DNA of 64,000 bases from Cylicocyclus nassatus (Eukaryota; Nematoda; Chromadorea; Rhabditida; Strongylidae), in the NCBI GenBank assembly GCA_958299035.1, contig CATQJL010000112.1, positions 14,298,880 to 14,362,879 on the forward strand, in the 5' to 3' direction. A program made the position numbers and the translations under genes. Below are positions 10,556 to 23,300 of the stretch, in pieces (position 1 is the first letter of the stretch; the number at the start of each line of letters is the position of its first letter). The notes under the pieces are model-generated. The model worked only from the letters and a program-made list of their open reading frames with translations, had not been told where the DNA came from and did not search any database.

Positions 10556-10731
10556 GTGGCGGACTTTATGAACGATAGCGCGCGCTTAGGCAGGCGTGTG
10601 TCAATAAGGTGAGCACCGTCAGCCCCGCCTATCGCAAGATGGACGAGTTTCTTGCAGTACAGCTCTAGCGCTGGTTCATGGCCATGTTCCCTAGTCAAGT
10701 GAAAGCAACTTCTGATAGTTTAAGCGTGTTG
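10556..10731 (-). other. Insert shared with U4 carrying an open minus-strand frame
   Basis: This block is present in U1 and in U4 (43607-43771) and absent from U2 and U3, where the flanks are continuous. On the minus strand a frame stays open across it: a stretch with TREHGHEPALELYCKKLVHL, then AIGGADGAHLIDTRLPKRAL, then SFIKSATR. GC content is higher than the surroundings. The one difference I noted inside the frame between the copies (GCT to GCG) is synonymous. It may be an exon fragment captured from elsewhere; the source protein is not recognised. Confidence 0.45.
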
Positions 10732-11120
10732 CAGTCTTGGGTGAAGCTTGACTATTTACAGAATTTTGTTCTGCTTTTTTGTTTCTTTTTCTGTCAGTCA
10801 TGAACAGCTAATGTTTTGATCATGAAATTCAAGAGATTTGCTGATTTACCTATGAATGACCGAGTCACTCCTGGATAACCAACTTTGAAGTGTGAAATCA
10901 ATCTAGAACACCTCAGGCATGATTGTCTGATTGTGAGTGACCTCACATCTTACGACTAGTTCCTACGTAATTTCGATTGAGGTACAAATCAATTTACACT
11001 GAGGGTAGCAGTTTTTGAAAGCAAAAGAATTTTTTATTTAAAGCAGATTCGAAAAAGTATAAGTGCAGTGATTAATCGAAATCTTAAAATCTACTGTTAT
11101 CCAAATTGCAACCAACTGGA
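10732..11120. other. U1-specific insert
   Basis: About 390 bp absent from the matching place in U2, U3 and U4. The unit sequence resumes at 11121 with AATTGTTTACAGCTTG. No coding frame, terminal repeats or target duplication were recognised. About 40 bp of the unit sequence seen in U2 is missing here, so this is a replacement rather than a clean insertion. Confidence 0.5.
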
Positions 11121-14100
11121 GAATTGTTTACAGCTTGTTAGAGAATTTTGCTTTTTGGCTGCCAAGTTTTTACTACGGTGACCCACAAAGGCCAACACTG
11201 AGAAAGGACGGGGTAGAGCAAGTTAATAGTCAATCCCCCTCCCATTTTAAAGATGGCAATTTTTTTTGTCCGGCAAACTATAAATCATTAAAAAACTTAA
11301 GAGACGGAAATTCACATATAGCGTCGATTTTTTTCTAAAACTTTCTAACGAGTTCCAATTTTCCTGGAACTATGTGCATTGACAACAAATTTCTCGTCAA
11401 TGAAGAACTGACTACCACCAACTATCTATCTACGTTACAAAGCACCTCCTTCACCCTTCAAGGAAGGGGATAGCCCAGATTTCCTTCACCTTTCAAGGGC
11501 TCGGCTTCCCTCATTGCATCTATGGTTGCGAATACCCACACGTGAAAAACATTGAAGTTAATGTGCTGCAACTACAAGTTGTCGAAACATTTTTGGGCAC
11601 GTTTACGATTTTCCTAAAAAATTTTATTAGTGAACATCTAGTTGTAACACTCCTAACTTCGTTTTTCCATTTTCTATTGTCACTGTAGAAATTAAAAAAT
11701 GTGATCAAAAAAGTTTCAAGACTGAAGAACTAAACGCATGTGAAAGCCCTATTCAAAAATTCACTGTGAAAAATGGCCCCAAATTTTCGCTGCACTCAGA
11801 AATAAAGTGAAAATAAATGGTCTCGTTGCTTTGTTGGAGCAAAAGTACAGCCGACATTAATAGACACGGAATTAACCAATCAATTAGATTTAGGATCAAA
11901 TTGCACAGTCCTAATCAAATTTTGCTACCTTGCTCCGTTCTGCGCCTTGACCGATCCCAATTCGCAAATTTAACATTGAGGAGACATTATACCTTAGACT
12001 GAGCAAAGAGAAATTTTGTCAGCGGTACATAGATATTCTTCTTTAATGCTGTTGCTTACTCTAATTTCTTGCTCTTGTATTCTGCTCAGGAGTCCAGCAC
12101 GAGGTTGCATTTAAGAAATTCAAAAACGAGTCACCTTTGAGATTGCCGAAAATAACCTTCTGCTTAGGGTCCCCACGATACATTCAGGCAAAGAAAAGAA
12201 GAGGCGGCTATTAAGCCCTCTGAAACGACTTACAACATGTGAAAGCGCCACCTCTGCTGAGCCCTGATTCTGCTTTCCAATGTATGGTTTTGAGTTCATT
12301 TCATCTTTACTAAACTAAGTCTTCTGCCTGCTAGAGACCTGAAGACAAAGGTCCATACCGATCACTATAGAAAATAGTTGTGCCATGGACTTGGTGCTTT
12401 CCCAAGCCATACTTTGACGTCTAGCTCGCAGTTTTTAGCTCCTCCTTGTTTTCAGTTTTAGTATGTTAAAAATGTATCAAATAATTTTCAGAAAAGATTT
12501 TCTTGAACTTATTCAATGTTCCTAACCTAGTCACAAGTGTGAGCGTGGAAATAGTCAGAGATTGAGATGAATCTTCAAAATTTCATCTTCGATATTCCAC
12601 GAATTAGCAGATTTTGGTGCGATTATATCCAGTACGAGTTTTTTTTATGAACTCTATCAGCAAAGCTCGATTCTTACGTTCATCCCAGTCTAGAGCAAAA
12701 CCTCTTTGCCCTTTATAAATCAGTATATCACCTCTAATTCTTTTGTGCTAAAGCACAATCGTAATTCAGTGCGTTGTAATTTTCTATAGCTTAGTGGATG
12801 TCGACCATTGTCACTTATTCAAGCTAATAAATTCGAAAACGATGGAAACTGAATTTTACCGTGGCTGTAAAATTTCTCTATACTCGAAGCTATCATTCTT
12901 GACGGCCTCTTCTCATACGTAATCGTGAAAAACATCCATGAAATAAACCAAAACTTTGGGCTAATAACGACCGGCAAATACAATACTGCCCGTATTTGTA
13001 AAAAAGAAGATGGCAGTTCCCCGATTTATGTGACATCACCGTAGCGTGGCCATATCTCCGCTTAGGCTGGACAAGTTCCTAATTCAGGGGCAACATACGA
13101 CCCATCTCAGCGTGGCGCATCTTCTGATTCATTGAAGTTACTCTTGTCACAGTAGGAGATAGATTCTACGAATTGTTTCAGTTTTTTTGCTACGATAGGT
13201 TACTCAGTGTGCTTATTCATTGCACTCACGGAGCGACCCACCGTAAGCAAAAATCTGGGCTACCGTATCCAAACAGGCACTTTTACATGTTGAAAGGTGT
13301 GTCACCCGCAGCTGAATCGAATGGTGCCATTGGATTAAAGATTCGTCCACTCTGAAGCAAGATATGACCACGCTACAGTGACGTTACATAAACTGGGCTG
13401 TTGCCCGTCTTTTTTTCGAAAATACGAGTTGTATTTATATAAAAAAAGCTTTCTAACATGTACTGAATAAGCCTTATGTAGGATTTTGAGCGTTTTTGTA
13501 AACGATGGTGTCGGAAACGGCTGATTGGCTAATTCTTGGAGTAACCTGCAAATTCCGCTCAGTGCCGCTCAAGACTTCGCTGCCAGTGATAATAAATGAG
13601 AAGTTTAAACTACTGAAAAAATCTGTCTTGTTCTTTATGCTCTCTATTAAGCTTAAAAATTACCAAATCGACGGCATGGCTTATTCGTACCTTGAACTTC
13701 GATGTCAAGGCAAGGACTTACACCATCACGGTTGTCTCCATCTAAATTTTTTTTGTACGTTTTTTAATTTGTGTTTCACCGCACCGAAACTGTTTTGCAA
13801 AAGCTGGTTTGCTACAAATTATTGCTTGCATGGGACGCTTTTTAGTCATGAACCAAGATTCTTTAAATGCTTCTACATATTTCTGTAACTTTCTTTTTCC
13901 GCGACTTCAAACTTCTTTGAAGGTCTGTGACTTTGATCCCAGTAATTGGACACATGCAAATTCGAGGCTTTGACTTCGTTACCTTTTGTTTCAGAGTTGA
14001 AACAGAAAATTGAGAAACGCGAGTTCTGTTTGAGAGTTTCATAGAAGTGATTTGAACCTTATTCTCTTTGACATCGGACAAAATTCAATATGAAAATTAC

Positions 14101-16413
14101 ATGTGTTATGGATAGAAACAGCAAATGACTATTTGTCCACAATAAAAGCAACAGGAAATACTAGAATCACCTTTTCCAGAAGTCTTTACACAGCTTTTAG
14201 CCTAAAGAAATCTTGTAGAAGAAGGGAAAATGTCCCTATCACAATGGAGCAAGTGAGATTCATTATAACTTGATTTTGACAAACCTGTTAGTGGAATTAC
14301 CACTATCTTCTAGACTATTATTTCGATTTGGAAGTTCCAAATCTTTGTCATCACTTCATGTTGTTCAGGAATTACCTGGTGGCCAGGAGGAACAGACACG
14401 CTTAAAAGCCGTAACTTTTTAACCGTTTTCATGGAATAAAAGTAGGTTTATCCTTCCAAGTTAATCGTTCCCATCCAGTAAACTTTTGTTGATGTCGTTT
14501 CGTGTTGTCTTTGGTAAACACCGTACGCTAGTACTAAATTCTTGACTTATTTGCACATTTGACTAAGTTTCAAGTGCTGTTTCCTCGCGTCAAAGCAAAT
14601 AAAGGCAACTTTCCAGTCTCACATGAGGCCTAAAAATTGCATGCACTCGTCTGAAAACAAAGCTTGTGCTATTCCGGAATGCAATCTTTGATGCGGACAC
14701 GCGGCTGACATCTCCAAATATTTGTCAGGTAAGTATTGTATTTGACCTTATGAAGCTAGTACGATTGATAAGCTGCGTTTCCAGCTTGACTGAAAAGAAT
14801 ATTGTGGAGCTTTTTTCAACTAAGAGCTTGGTTACTTTTAACATCATCATACGTAGAATACTGAGAGCTATCTGACATAGTTCTGCCTCTTGACAAATTA
14901 CTTATTATATAATCTGAATGAGCGATAAATCCTGATTTTAAATATGCTAATCCTAGCTGCACCGCGCCATTCCGAAGTGAGTTGTGTGGTTTTCACTGCT
15001 CAGAATTGGCATACTACTGAACATGGGAAGACAGCTGCTAAGAATCTGCAACAATGAGGTGCTGAAATATCGAAATCACATTAAATACTTTTTTTCACCG
15101 AAAAGAAGCTTAATGCAAGTGTATTAACACTTAGATGATGATGCTGTGATGTTAACATATAAAGAAGCGCCGCAACCAGAAGTAGCACACTTGGGATCAG
15201 CATTTGGAGCTGGTTCAGAATGTAAAAGTCTCTTTTCACAAGATCAAGCTAAGCTAGGTACCTCTCTTGCGGGTTAATGTGAAAAAATAAGTAGGAATAA
15301 CACTGAGCTATTGTGAAAGAACAGAGTCTTGAGTGGAATGCTGAGCCTTTTGCGAAAATTTTGAAAAATCCATCCTTCATGTTTCATTTGCCAAATATAT
15401 AGCTTCGTTCATAAAATTTCGAAAGCGCGAAGTGATTAAAGTAGTCCATTGCTTTTTTATCAAACATTCTAAGGCACATGAATAATGCGCATAAGTTTAC
15501 AGTGTGAAATTCTCTCCTCTCAGATACCCGACCTGCCGATTATAGCCCCTATAAGCGCACAAGAGCCTCTGTGTTAACGTTCCGTTGCTTCCGAAATTTT
15601 ATCATGCACCTGCTATTGAATTTTGTTTATAGCTGAATAAGCACAATCCAAAATTAGCAAACAAGTCATCCTGTAATGTAGAGCGCGGTGAAAAAATAGT
15701 CGCCAGACCATCATTAAAATGTTTTCAATGCACACAGGAGCTCTACATTTTGATTTCTGGCCTTCTGTATCTGCTTACCCGTGATCTAGCTACCGATTTG
15801 CCAGTGGCGGGTACAGAATTTCGCTTGGGGAGAAGGAGGGGCGCAAAAAATTTGGATGAAGGAGTGCCCTTAGCCACAACTTCCAAAAAAATTTGGGATG
15901 CTTTACAAGTTTTCCGCTTCACCGTATGATATTTCTTAATTAATGCGTTGAAAACAGTCAAATGAACTATCTTACTACGCTTACAGGCAAGCTTCTGGAG
16001 ATCTTCGCGACCTACTTCGAAGAGGTGGGACATGCTAGATTGAAAAGAACATGTGAGCATGTATCAAAAATGAAAAACATGCTTGGTCCCAGAAGTAGCA
16101 AGTTGTAGTTGGATTTATGAACACCTGTTACCTCTACTTATGCCGTTTTGTTGCGGTGTAAAACACCTACTAGGAGATACACTTACATACAAAACAGATA
16201 TTGCAGATACTGTGTAATGCAAAGCTAAACAGTAAGTAATGGAATCATCTTTCCGTTTGCACTGTCTCACGATATTGCCTATATAGCTACCAACAGGGTG
16301 ATCTAAGGTGTGACGCAGAAAAATTTCCATTGCTCATCCAACATTGCTAAACCTGCTTGAAATTACAACATGTTTGCATTCAACTGATAGTAAAAAAATT
16401 TTTGTATAGAATC

Positions 16414-16760
16414 TCATAGGCTACCTTTGTGATGCCGCCTCTGTTCTCTGGTAAAAGATTTATTCTCTTTGTAAAAAGTTCCTGCAATGCGCGTAAAGCT
16501 TTTTGCGGAATTTCGACTGAAGCTCTCAACAGGGTCTCTTTCTTGTGAGTCTTTTTTAAATTCGTAAGAGCAAGTATTTCTTGCTACTAATTCTTGCTCA
16601 CACATAGATCAAAGAGAAAATCTGTAGGGTTAACCGGGCAAGTTTGAAGGCTGAACTTTATCTGTCCAAATGTGGTCCACTTGGCGACGGAAAATCAAAA
16701 AATCCATTTTTAGTCTATTTTGTGCCATGTTTCAATGATAGCTGTCATCCCACAATTTGC
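16414..16760 (-). pseudogene. Remnant resembling a Tc1/mariner transposase C-terminus (U1)
   Basis: Read on the minus strand, this segment and its U3 counterpart (39192-38887) contain VDHIWTDEVQPSNLPGLNP in U3. The U3 copy continues with FFPKKINLLPEERGGFIK. The LPGLNPKDF part resembles the SPDLNPxD motif and the FPKKI...GGFI part resembles the C-terminal end of IS630/mariner transposases. Frames are broken in every unit. A mariner-style end (CAGGGTGATC) lies about 130 bp further along at 16294, which is where an element terminus would be expected. The resemblance is by eye only. Confidence 0.3.
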
Positions 16761-18397
16761 TTGTCCATTGTGTTTCTTTCTCTTTTGAGTTGTGGTAACT
16801 TTTTTAGCTCAAAGCAAACGCTCTAAGGTTTGTTTGGATTTTTTTGCAAACGGCCCAGCTCACCGCAAGAAAGAGATAATGCATTAGTGTGGGATTCATC
16901 TTCCAACCAATACAACATGGGAATAATATGAAAGTCACAGAAGTTATGAGCCAGAAATGAACATTCAAAAATTCTTCCATCTTCCAAACAGTTAAAAAAA
17001 TAATATTTAGCCTTTCGAATTCCTCAATCTTGATCCCACGTACTCTCTTTCTGGCTTATCTGAGAACGAAAAGTTTGCTTTTCAAGTCACGTACCTTGAT
17101 AATCCAAAAGGAAGTTGGCAAAAGCTTGGGACAAAAAAACCACTGCCGCAAATCAAGAAATGTTGATTTACCGGAGCCGGGTATGAACATTTCAAAAAGT
17201 AATCTATAAGATCTTAATAAAAATTTTGAAGCCAAATTCCTTCTTTTCACTTTCTCTTTTCAAGATTAAGATTTTCTGGTACTTTTTCGTATCCGAAAAT
17301 ATTTTAAAAAGAAGGATAATGCTTTTTTCCTTTTACCAAATACGGTCATAACTTCGCAGGAAGATCTGCCAACCTTTTTTCACGTATGAAAATTTTGACA
17401 TATTGTCTACCTGTTCAAGAAGTTTTACCAAGAGCTTGTTTAGCCTACCCACCAATATAAGTTCCCTCTGTTTTCTTTGCCATTAATGACATTAATATCA
17501 ACAGTTTCGAAAATCAGCATTTATCGTAAGAGTAACATCCTTTATTATCGAACACATAAAGCACCCCCACTTTTGGGTGGCGAAGTCAGGTAGTCTAAAA
17601 AAATGGAGTTATTACCTACTTAATTTCATTGTGAAGTCCTTGACTATTTGCCAAACTCAGAAATGGAGAAAAATAAAGAAAAAAGTTGATAGAACCAGAT
17701 AGGGGTTTCTGACGCATTCTGACACAAAATACCAGCAAATAAGCGAACAAAAGTGAGAATGGACTTACACAGTTTGATATTAGATTTTTCGTTGTACAAG
17801 TGTAACATACTCGAGATCCTCACAATATCGATAGTACTTACAGCTTCTGATCAGCGGTACTATGATGTAGGGTTTTTGCATCAGGCCAACATTGTCAAAA
17901 GTTTTCAGAAATTCTTGTGCGTGATTTAAACCGTTTCAGGAAAAATGCTTAATGGACGTTCAAAGTGCAATTTGTTCGCGCTGTATGTATACTTTTGACA
18001 GCAATTTGTTCCACCTGATTTGTATGCCAGCCCGCTTAACGACACTCCGATTTTTCCTAATAATTTTCCGATATCAAATAAAACCGATGCAAAACAAATA
18101 TAAGTGTGAATGTGTTAAGCGCAATCAGTTTTTTCCGTCCTTAACGGTTTTGCTCTCCTTATTTCAGCTAGCATTATAACACGTTCTGGAGCACAAATTT
18201 TTGGCCAGAATTCTTGCTGACATAAAAACATCTAGAATTTTCTTAGAATGTCCCACGTTATACAATTCCTTAACATCACAAATTATCCAATCCCCCCTCC
18301 TTCATAATTTCTCAATGTTTTTGAGAACTAGTTCTGGTTTTCCGTTACATCGTCTTCCAGCTAGCTTTCATTAACCTAAGAATATTGCGCATCTTCT

Positions 18398-18407
18398 AGA
18401 ATCCGAC
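18398..18407 (+). promoter_or_regulatory. Likely trans-splice acceptor of peptide gene copy 1
   Basis: TTCTAG ends at 18399, eight bases before the ATG. The same TTCTAG-AATCxGAC-ATG arrangement is kept in all four copies (18399, 30630, 40836, 55976), including the diverged U4 copy, which supports a functional splice acceptor and the choice of start codon. Confidence 0.5.
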
Positions 18408-18666
18408 ATGCGGTTTATCAACGTATACTTTGTTGCTCTTCTGGTGTACTTGTGTCATGGCAGGTCATGCCCATCAACTGACCCCAAATGCCGTGAGGCA
18501 GCTATGGAAAAGGTAAGCAGTGAGCAGCTTGGTAAAAATAGTACTGATAACAATATTCTAGGCCTGCCGTCGGCCCTGTAGAAAGCAACAGGTCATGTCG
18601 GAGGACACGTGTGTAACACTCTGCAAGGACCCATTAAACCCAAGGATCCAAAAATTATTGTCGTAA
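18408..18666 (+). CDS. Secreted six-cysteine peptide, copy 1 (U1)
   Basis: Two exons, 18408-18512 and 18562-18666, are separated by a 49 nt intron (GTAAGC...TTCTAG) and encode 69 residues. Residues 1-18 (MRFINVYFVALLVYLCHG) form a signal peptide. The mature part begins RSCPSTDPKCREAAMEK and carries C21, C28, C37, C41, C52 and C56, that is CX6C, X8, CX3C, X10, CX3C, followed by KDPLNPRIQKLLS. It is basic and probably held by three disulfides. The two CX3C pairs suggest a cysteine-stabilised helical hairpin, but that is inference. It is not a ShK or Kunitz pattern and I do not recognise the family. Three further copies lie at equivalent places in the array. A 1.5 kb hAT-type element begins 112 bp past the stop. 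Confidence 0.82.
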
Positions 18667-18778
18667 TTCAGTTAAACCGTATAAACGTTTGTACGCACAA
18701 CGCCTTGATACAAACAGTGATGAGAAAATGAACACACTGCGCAGGCTTGTCACAGTTGGCTTACGTGACAGGCTGGAC

Positions 18779-20317
18779 CAGGGGTGCGATGGGGGGAGCC
18801 GGGCCCACCAAAAGTGAACGTGGTAGTACCGGACACTCACCTCCCAAAAACGTCGACCGAGGGGAGAGGGAGGGGGGAAAGGGGGGGGGGGAGCAGAACA
18901 TTAACGTCTATCCTCCAGGTCGTTGCTGCCAGTGCGCGGAAAATAAGCAAAACAAATGCAAAAGGGATCATTGGAAGCATTTTTTTGTATATAGCGTCAT
19001 AAATATCTTTAATAAACGTGCTTATCAAATAGTGTATTTGGAAGTAAAACTCAGCGGAACTGTATGTATTTTATTTATCAAATTTTGTTATAATTTACAG
19101 CGAGAAAGTAGATCGATCCAGGCAGTAACGGCAGAGAACCAGAATTTTGAATAATTAAATAGTGAAAAATCATGCGAAATTTCCACTGTTATAAATTTGT
19201 CGTTTGAAGGTGTCAGCAGTTGCTACTTTTGAAGAGTAAATGGTGCTCTATCAGATAGTGAAAGAAGCGAGCCGATTTGATTGATAGTCGTCGAACACCA
19301 GAATTCTAAATATTTACGCCATTTTTGGATCTTGAATGTGAGAGTACGTGATGTTGCACTTCATAGGTTTTGTAGAGTAAGGTTTGCCTCATCAGAATAT
19401 GTCTTAGCCATACCAATCCTTTTAAAAACGCCGAGATCCAGAATCTTGAAGAAGCAGGTAAAAAGCGCTTTTTGAAAACTTCGTAGGTTAGATTCTTCTC
19501 ATCAAGAGCTTTCTGATGGTAAATAATGTGTAGGGGTTTATGGTCCTCTACGATTTATGCCCGGGAGGGGAGACTTTTCATCACAAAGTCTCTCCTGGAG
19601 GCCTCCCTCCAATACATTAAAGTGGGCGAGGGGGAAGAGTAGTGATGAAAAGTCTCCCCCTCGGGGATAAGTCACAGAAGGCACCGAATGCCACAACTTA
19701 TAAATCGTCTAAAAGCTCTTGATGAGAAGAATCTAAATTATGAAGTCTCAACATGATTCATGCAGTTCTGAAGAACTCATGAGCTATTAAATTTTGAAAA
19801 GCGCTTTTTTACCTGCTTCTCCAAGACTCTGGATTTCGGCGCTGTTTCAACGGATTGGTATGGCTAAGATATATTCTGATAAGGCAAACCTTACTCTTCA
19901 AAACCTGTAAATTCGCAACTGCTGACATCTTCAAACGACAGATTTATAACAGTGGAAATTTCGCATGATTTTTCGCTATTTAATTATTCAAAATTCTGGT
20001 TCTCTGCCGTTACTGCCTGGATCGATCTACTTTCTCGCTGTACATTATAGCAAAGTTTAATTAATAACGTACAGTCCCGCTGAGTTTTACTTCCAAATAC
20101 ACTATTTGATATGCACGTTTATTTTAGATTATTACGACGCTGCATACATAAAAATATGCCTTCAATGATCCCTTTTGCATTTGTTTTGCTTATTTTCCTT
20201 CTTTATCGTCCAGCGAAAGAATATTTTATTCCAAAAGTGAAGGTGGTCACCCTGCACCAGCTCAAAAGTGAAGGGAGGGGGGGGGGGGGGGAATCGGCTC
20301 CCATTATCGCATTTCTG
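18779..20317. mobile_element. hAT-type fold-back element, U1
   Basis: 1539 bp element flanked by the 8 bp direct repeat GGCTGGAC (18771-18778 and 20318-20325). Ends start CAGGGGTGCGAT and end with the near complement, as hAT ends do. Most of it is a long inverted repeat: the segment around 18940-19480 pairs with 19740-20215, including the CAGGCAGTAACGGCAGAGAA stretch. A central hairpin (GGGGAGACTTTTCATCAC and its complement) lies at 19564-19665. There is no transposase. U4 has the uninterrupted site (ACAGGCTGGATATCG at 56582), proving insertion. It carries two poly-G runs near its ends. Confidence 0.85.
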
Positions 20318-23300
20318 GGCTGGACATTGTTTGAGGGTAGAAGCGAAGAGGATATCGTTTTTGCGTGGTCTACTGCGGAGCCCAACGCATGTTAGCAAGG
20401 GAAATGTGTTAATAAAAAAAATGCCAATCGCTCCGTACAGGGTCAGGAATTTGAGTTTAGTAGAAAAAATTTCAAAGGTCTTCAATCCAAAGACAATCCA
20501 AAGCCGATTTCTAAAATTAACCGGAAAAAATCTGAGGAATTGGCCAAATTTACGCCCATCAGCGCAACAAATTTTTGCACCCTTTTCCTTAAACTTATCC
20601 CATCGCTATTGTTAGGCTGGTTGTTCACATACATATACTTCCAACCTGGTTGAGATAGGAGCAATGGAGATTGCTCTCCTCACTTTTGAGCCAGAACCTA
20701 GAATGACCCGCCTAGCTAAGCCTAAATTTAGAAGATGTTGATGTAAACCAGTAAATGCGCCTCAGAAAGCTGATTCCAAATCTATGTTCACTAGCTGCTG
20801 TACGACTCTTTGAATAAAATTATGTTTTTTCTCCGTATTGATATCAAGATACCGAGGCAATTAGAATCGATAGCATTCAAGCTTTCTATACTCGGATATA
20901 TCGAAGACGGTTTTCCTAAACTCAGCGTAAAACTTTAATTTATTTACGCGTTCTTTTGCAGTACGTAAGTAACTATTCCAACGATATTGGTGATCTGTCA
21001 TCAAAACAGTGCATTAGTGGAAAGAAGTGTTCATAATTTCTTTCGGAAGAGCGCACAGCAGAACGAAGGCAGATTTGGAATTAGGGGCTCTACATGTGTT
21101 TAATGGTCTACGTTTTATTTCGAAGACAACGTTCATAAAGTATCCTACACTCGTAAGAAAAGATAAAAAATCGGTCTATTTCGATTCTCCATGGTCTCAG
21201 CTTACGAATTGTTTACAGCTTGTTAGAGAATTTTGCTTTTTGGCTGCAAAGTTTTTACTACGGTGACTCACAAAGGCCAACACTGAGAAAGGACGGGGTA
21301 GAGCAAGTTAATAGTCAATCCCCCTCCCATTTTAAAGATGGCAATTTTTTTTGTCCGGCAAACTATAAATCATTAAAAAACTTAAGAGACGGAAATTCAC
21401 ATATAGCGTCGATTTTTTTCTAAAACTTTCTAACGAGTTCCAATTTTCCTGGAACTATGTGCATTAACAACAAATTTCTGGTCAGTGAAGGACTGACTAC
21501 CACCAACTATCTATCTACGTTACAAAGCACCTCCTTCACCCTTCAAGGAAGGGGATAGCCCAGATTTCCTTCACCTTTCAAGGGCTCGGATTCCCTCATT
21601 GCATCTATGGTTGTGAATACCCACACGTGAAAAACATTGAAGTTAATGTGCTGCAACTACAAGTTGTCGAAACATTTTTGGGCACGTTTACGATTTTCCT
21701 AAAAAATTTTGTTAGTGAACATCTTGTTGTAACACTCCTAACTTCGTTTTTCCATTTTCTATAGTCACTGTAGAAATTAAAAAATGTGATCAAAAAAGTT
21801 TTAAGACTGAAGAACTAAACGCGTATGAAAGCCCTTTTCAAAAATTCTCTGGAAAAAATGGTCACAAATTTCCGCTCTACTCAGAAATGAAGTGGTCCTC
21901 ATAAATGGAGTCGATGCTTTGTGGCGGAACAAAGTACAGCCGACTCAATCACATTTTGGATCAAATTGTACAGTCCTAAAATCAGATTTTGCTACGCTCG
22001 TTCTGAGCCTTAACTGATCCCAATTCGCAAATTCTACATTGAGGAGACATTATACCTTAGACTGAGCAAAGACAAATTCCATCAGCGGTGGATATTCTTC
22101 TTTAATGCTGTTGCTTACTCTAATTTCTTGCTCTTGTATTTTGCTCAGGAGCCCAGCACGAGGTTGCATTTAAGAAATTCAAAAACGAGGCCCCTTTGAG
22201 ATTGCCGAAAATAACCTTCTGCTTAGGATTCCCCACGATACATTCAGACAACGAAAAGGAAATGCTTTTTCAATATCGTATCATTAAGAGCCGTAGCAGA
22301 TGGTACGAAATTTGGGTTAAGATGACCTGGAACTTATTCATGTGAAGAATTTTGAGAATTTGTGAGGAAGAATCTCGCGCAACCTTAGGGTGCTCCCAGG
22401 TTGCGCGGGGCAACCTGAAATAAAAAACCTCTTACAACTCCTTTGGTACACATAATATTCTCATAACTTTCGTACTTTCCTTTCGGTTCCTTCGCGCGAA
22501 AATTCTGTGTTAACATCCCTATTAATGGTGAAATGATGTTAGAGATTATATTTTGGCTTACTAAGAGTTGGAGTTGTGTTGCTAATTTTCCGTCAGATTT
22601 CCGGGAATCACCCCTTAAACTGTCCGATTCCCTTTGCTTTGCCCTCTGAAACGACTTACAGCATGTGAAAGCGCCACCTCTGCTGAGTCCTGATCCTGCT
22701 TTCCAATGTATGGTTTTGAGTTCATTTCATCTTTACTAAAATAAGTATTCTGCCTGCTAGAGCTACCGGAAGACAGAAGTCCATAACGATCACTATAGAA
22801 AATAGTTGTACCATGGACTTGGTGCTATCCCGAGCGATACTTTGACGTCTAGCTCGCAGTCCTCAGCTTCTCCTTGTTTTCAGTTTTGGTATGTTAAAAA
22901 TGTATTGAATAATTTTTAGAAGAGATATTCTTGAACTTATTCAATGTTGCTAACCTACTCACGAATATGATTGTTGGAATAGTTTAAGAATTGAGGTGAA
23001 TCTTCAAGCTTTCAACTTCGATATCCCACGAATTAGCAGATATTTGGTGCGATTGAAGCAATACGAGTTTTTTTTCTTAAACTTTATCAGCAAAGGTCAA
23101 TTTTTACGTTCATTCTAGTCCAGAGTAACACCTCTTTCCCCTTTCCAAAATAAGTAGTGTATCACCTCTAATCCTTTTGTGCTAAAGCACAATCGTAATT
23201 CAGTGTGTTGTAGTTTCCTATAGTTTAGTGGATGTCGACCAATGTCACTCAATCAGGCTAATAAATTCGAAAACGATGAAAACTGAATTTTACCGTGGCT

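Larger units (their letters stand above)
9843..20462 (+). repeat. Tandem array unit U1
   Basis: First complete unit of the array. Landmarks shared in order with the other units include the GTACGTAAGTAAC segment (about 10340), the CTTGTATTCTGCTCAGGAG segment (about 12070), the ACCGTAGCGTGGCCATATC segment (about 13040), the GAAGCGCCGCAACCAGAAG segment (about 15165) and the six-cysteine peptide gene (18408). U1 lacks roughly 400 bp after 12210 that the other units keep. It carries its own inserts at 10556-11120 and a hAT-type fold-back at 18779-20317. Confidence 0.9.

Noticed and set aside
11520..11708. 62-codon minus-strand ORF found in U1, U2 and longer in U4
   Set aside because: No domain, differing starts, and similarity no higher than in the surrounding non-coding unit sequence.
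13505..13888. 127-codon plus-strand ORF in U1, partly kept in U3
   Set aside because: Frame is not kept in U2 or U4 and no domain or splice pattern supports it.
15743..16060. 105-codon minus-strand ORF, identical in U1 and U2 (28000-28317)
   Set aside because: U3 and U4 are broken at the same place, and identity of U1 and U2 here only reflects recent copying. No domain was recognised.
17056..17250. GSGKST stretch in a minus-strand ORF, resembling a P-loop
   Set aside because: The glycine five residues before GK is missing, the frame is short and ends in non-protein-like sequence. It recurs only because the unit is duplicated.
17952..18179. 75-codon plus-strand ORF repeated in U1-U3 upstream of the peptide gene
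   Set aside because: The diverged U4 counterpart near 55514 has early stops, so it is not conserved as protein; it is more likely promoter-side sequence.
18747..19154. Overlapping ORFs of 60-135 codons in and around the poly-G tract
   Set aside because: They lie inside the hAT-type element and change frame with G-run length between copies.
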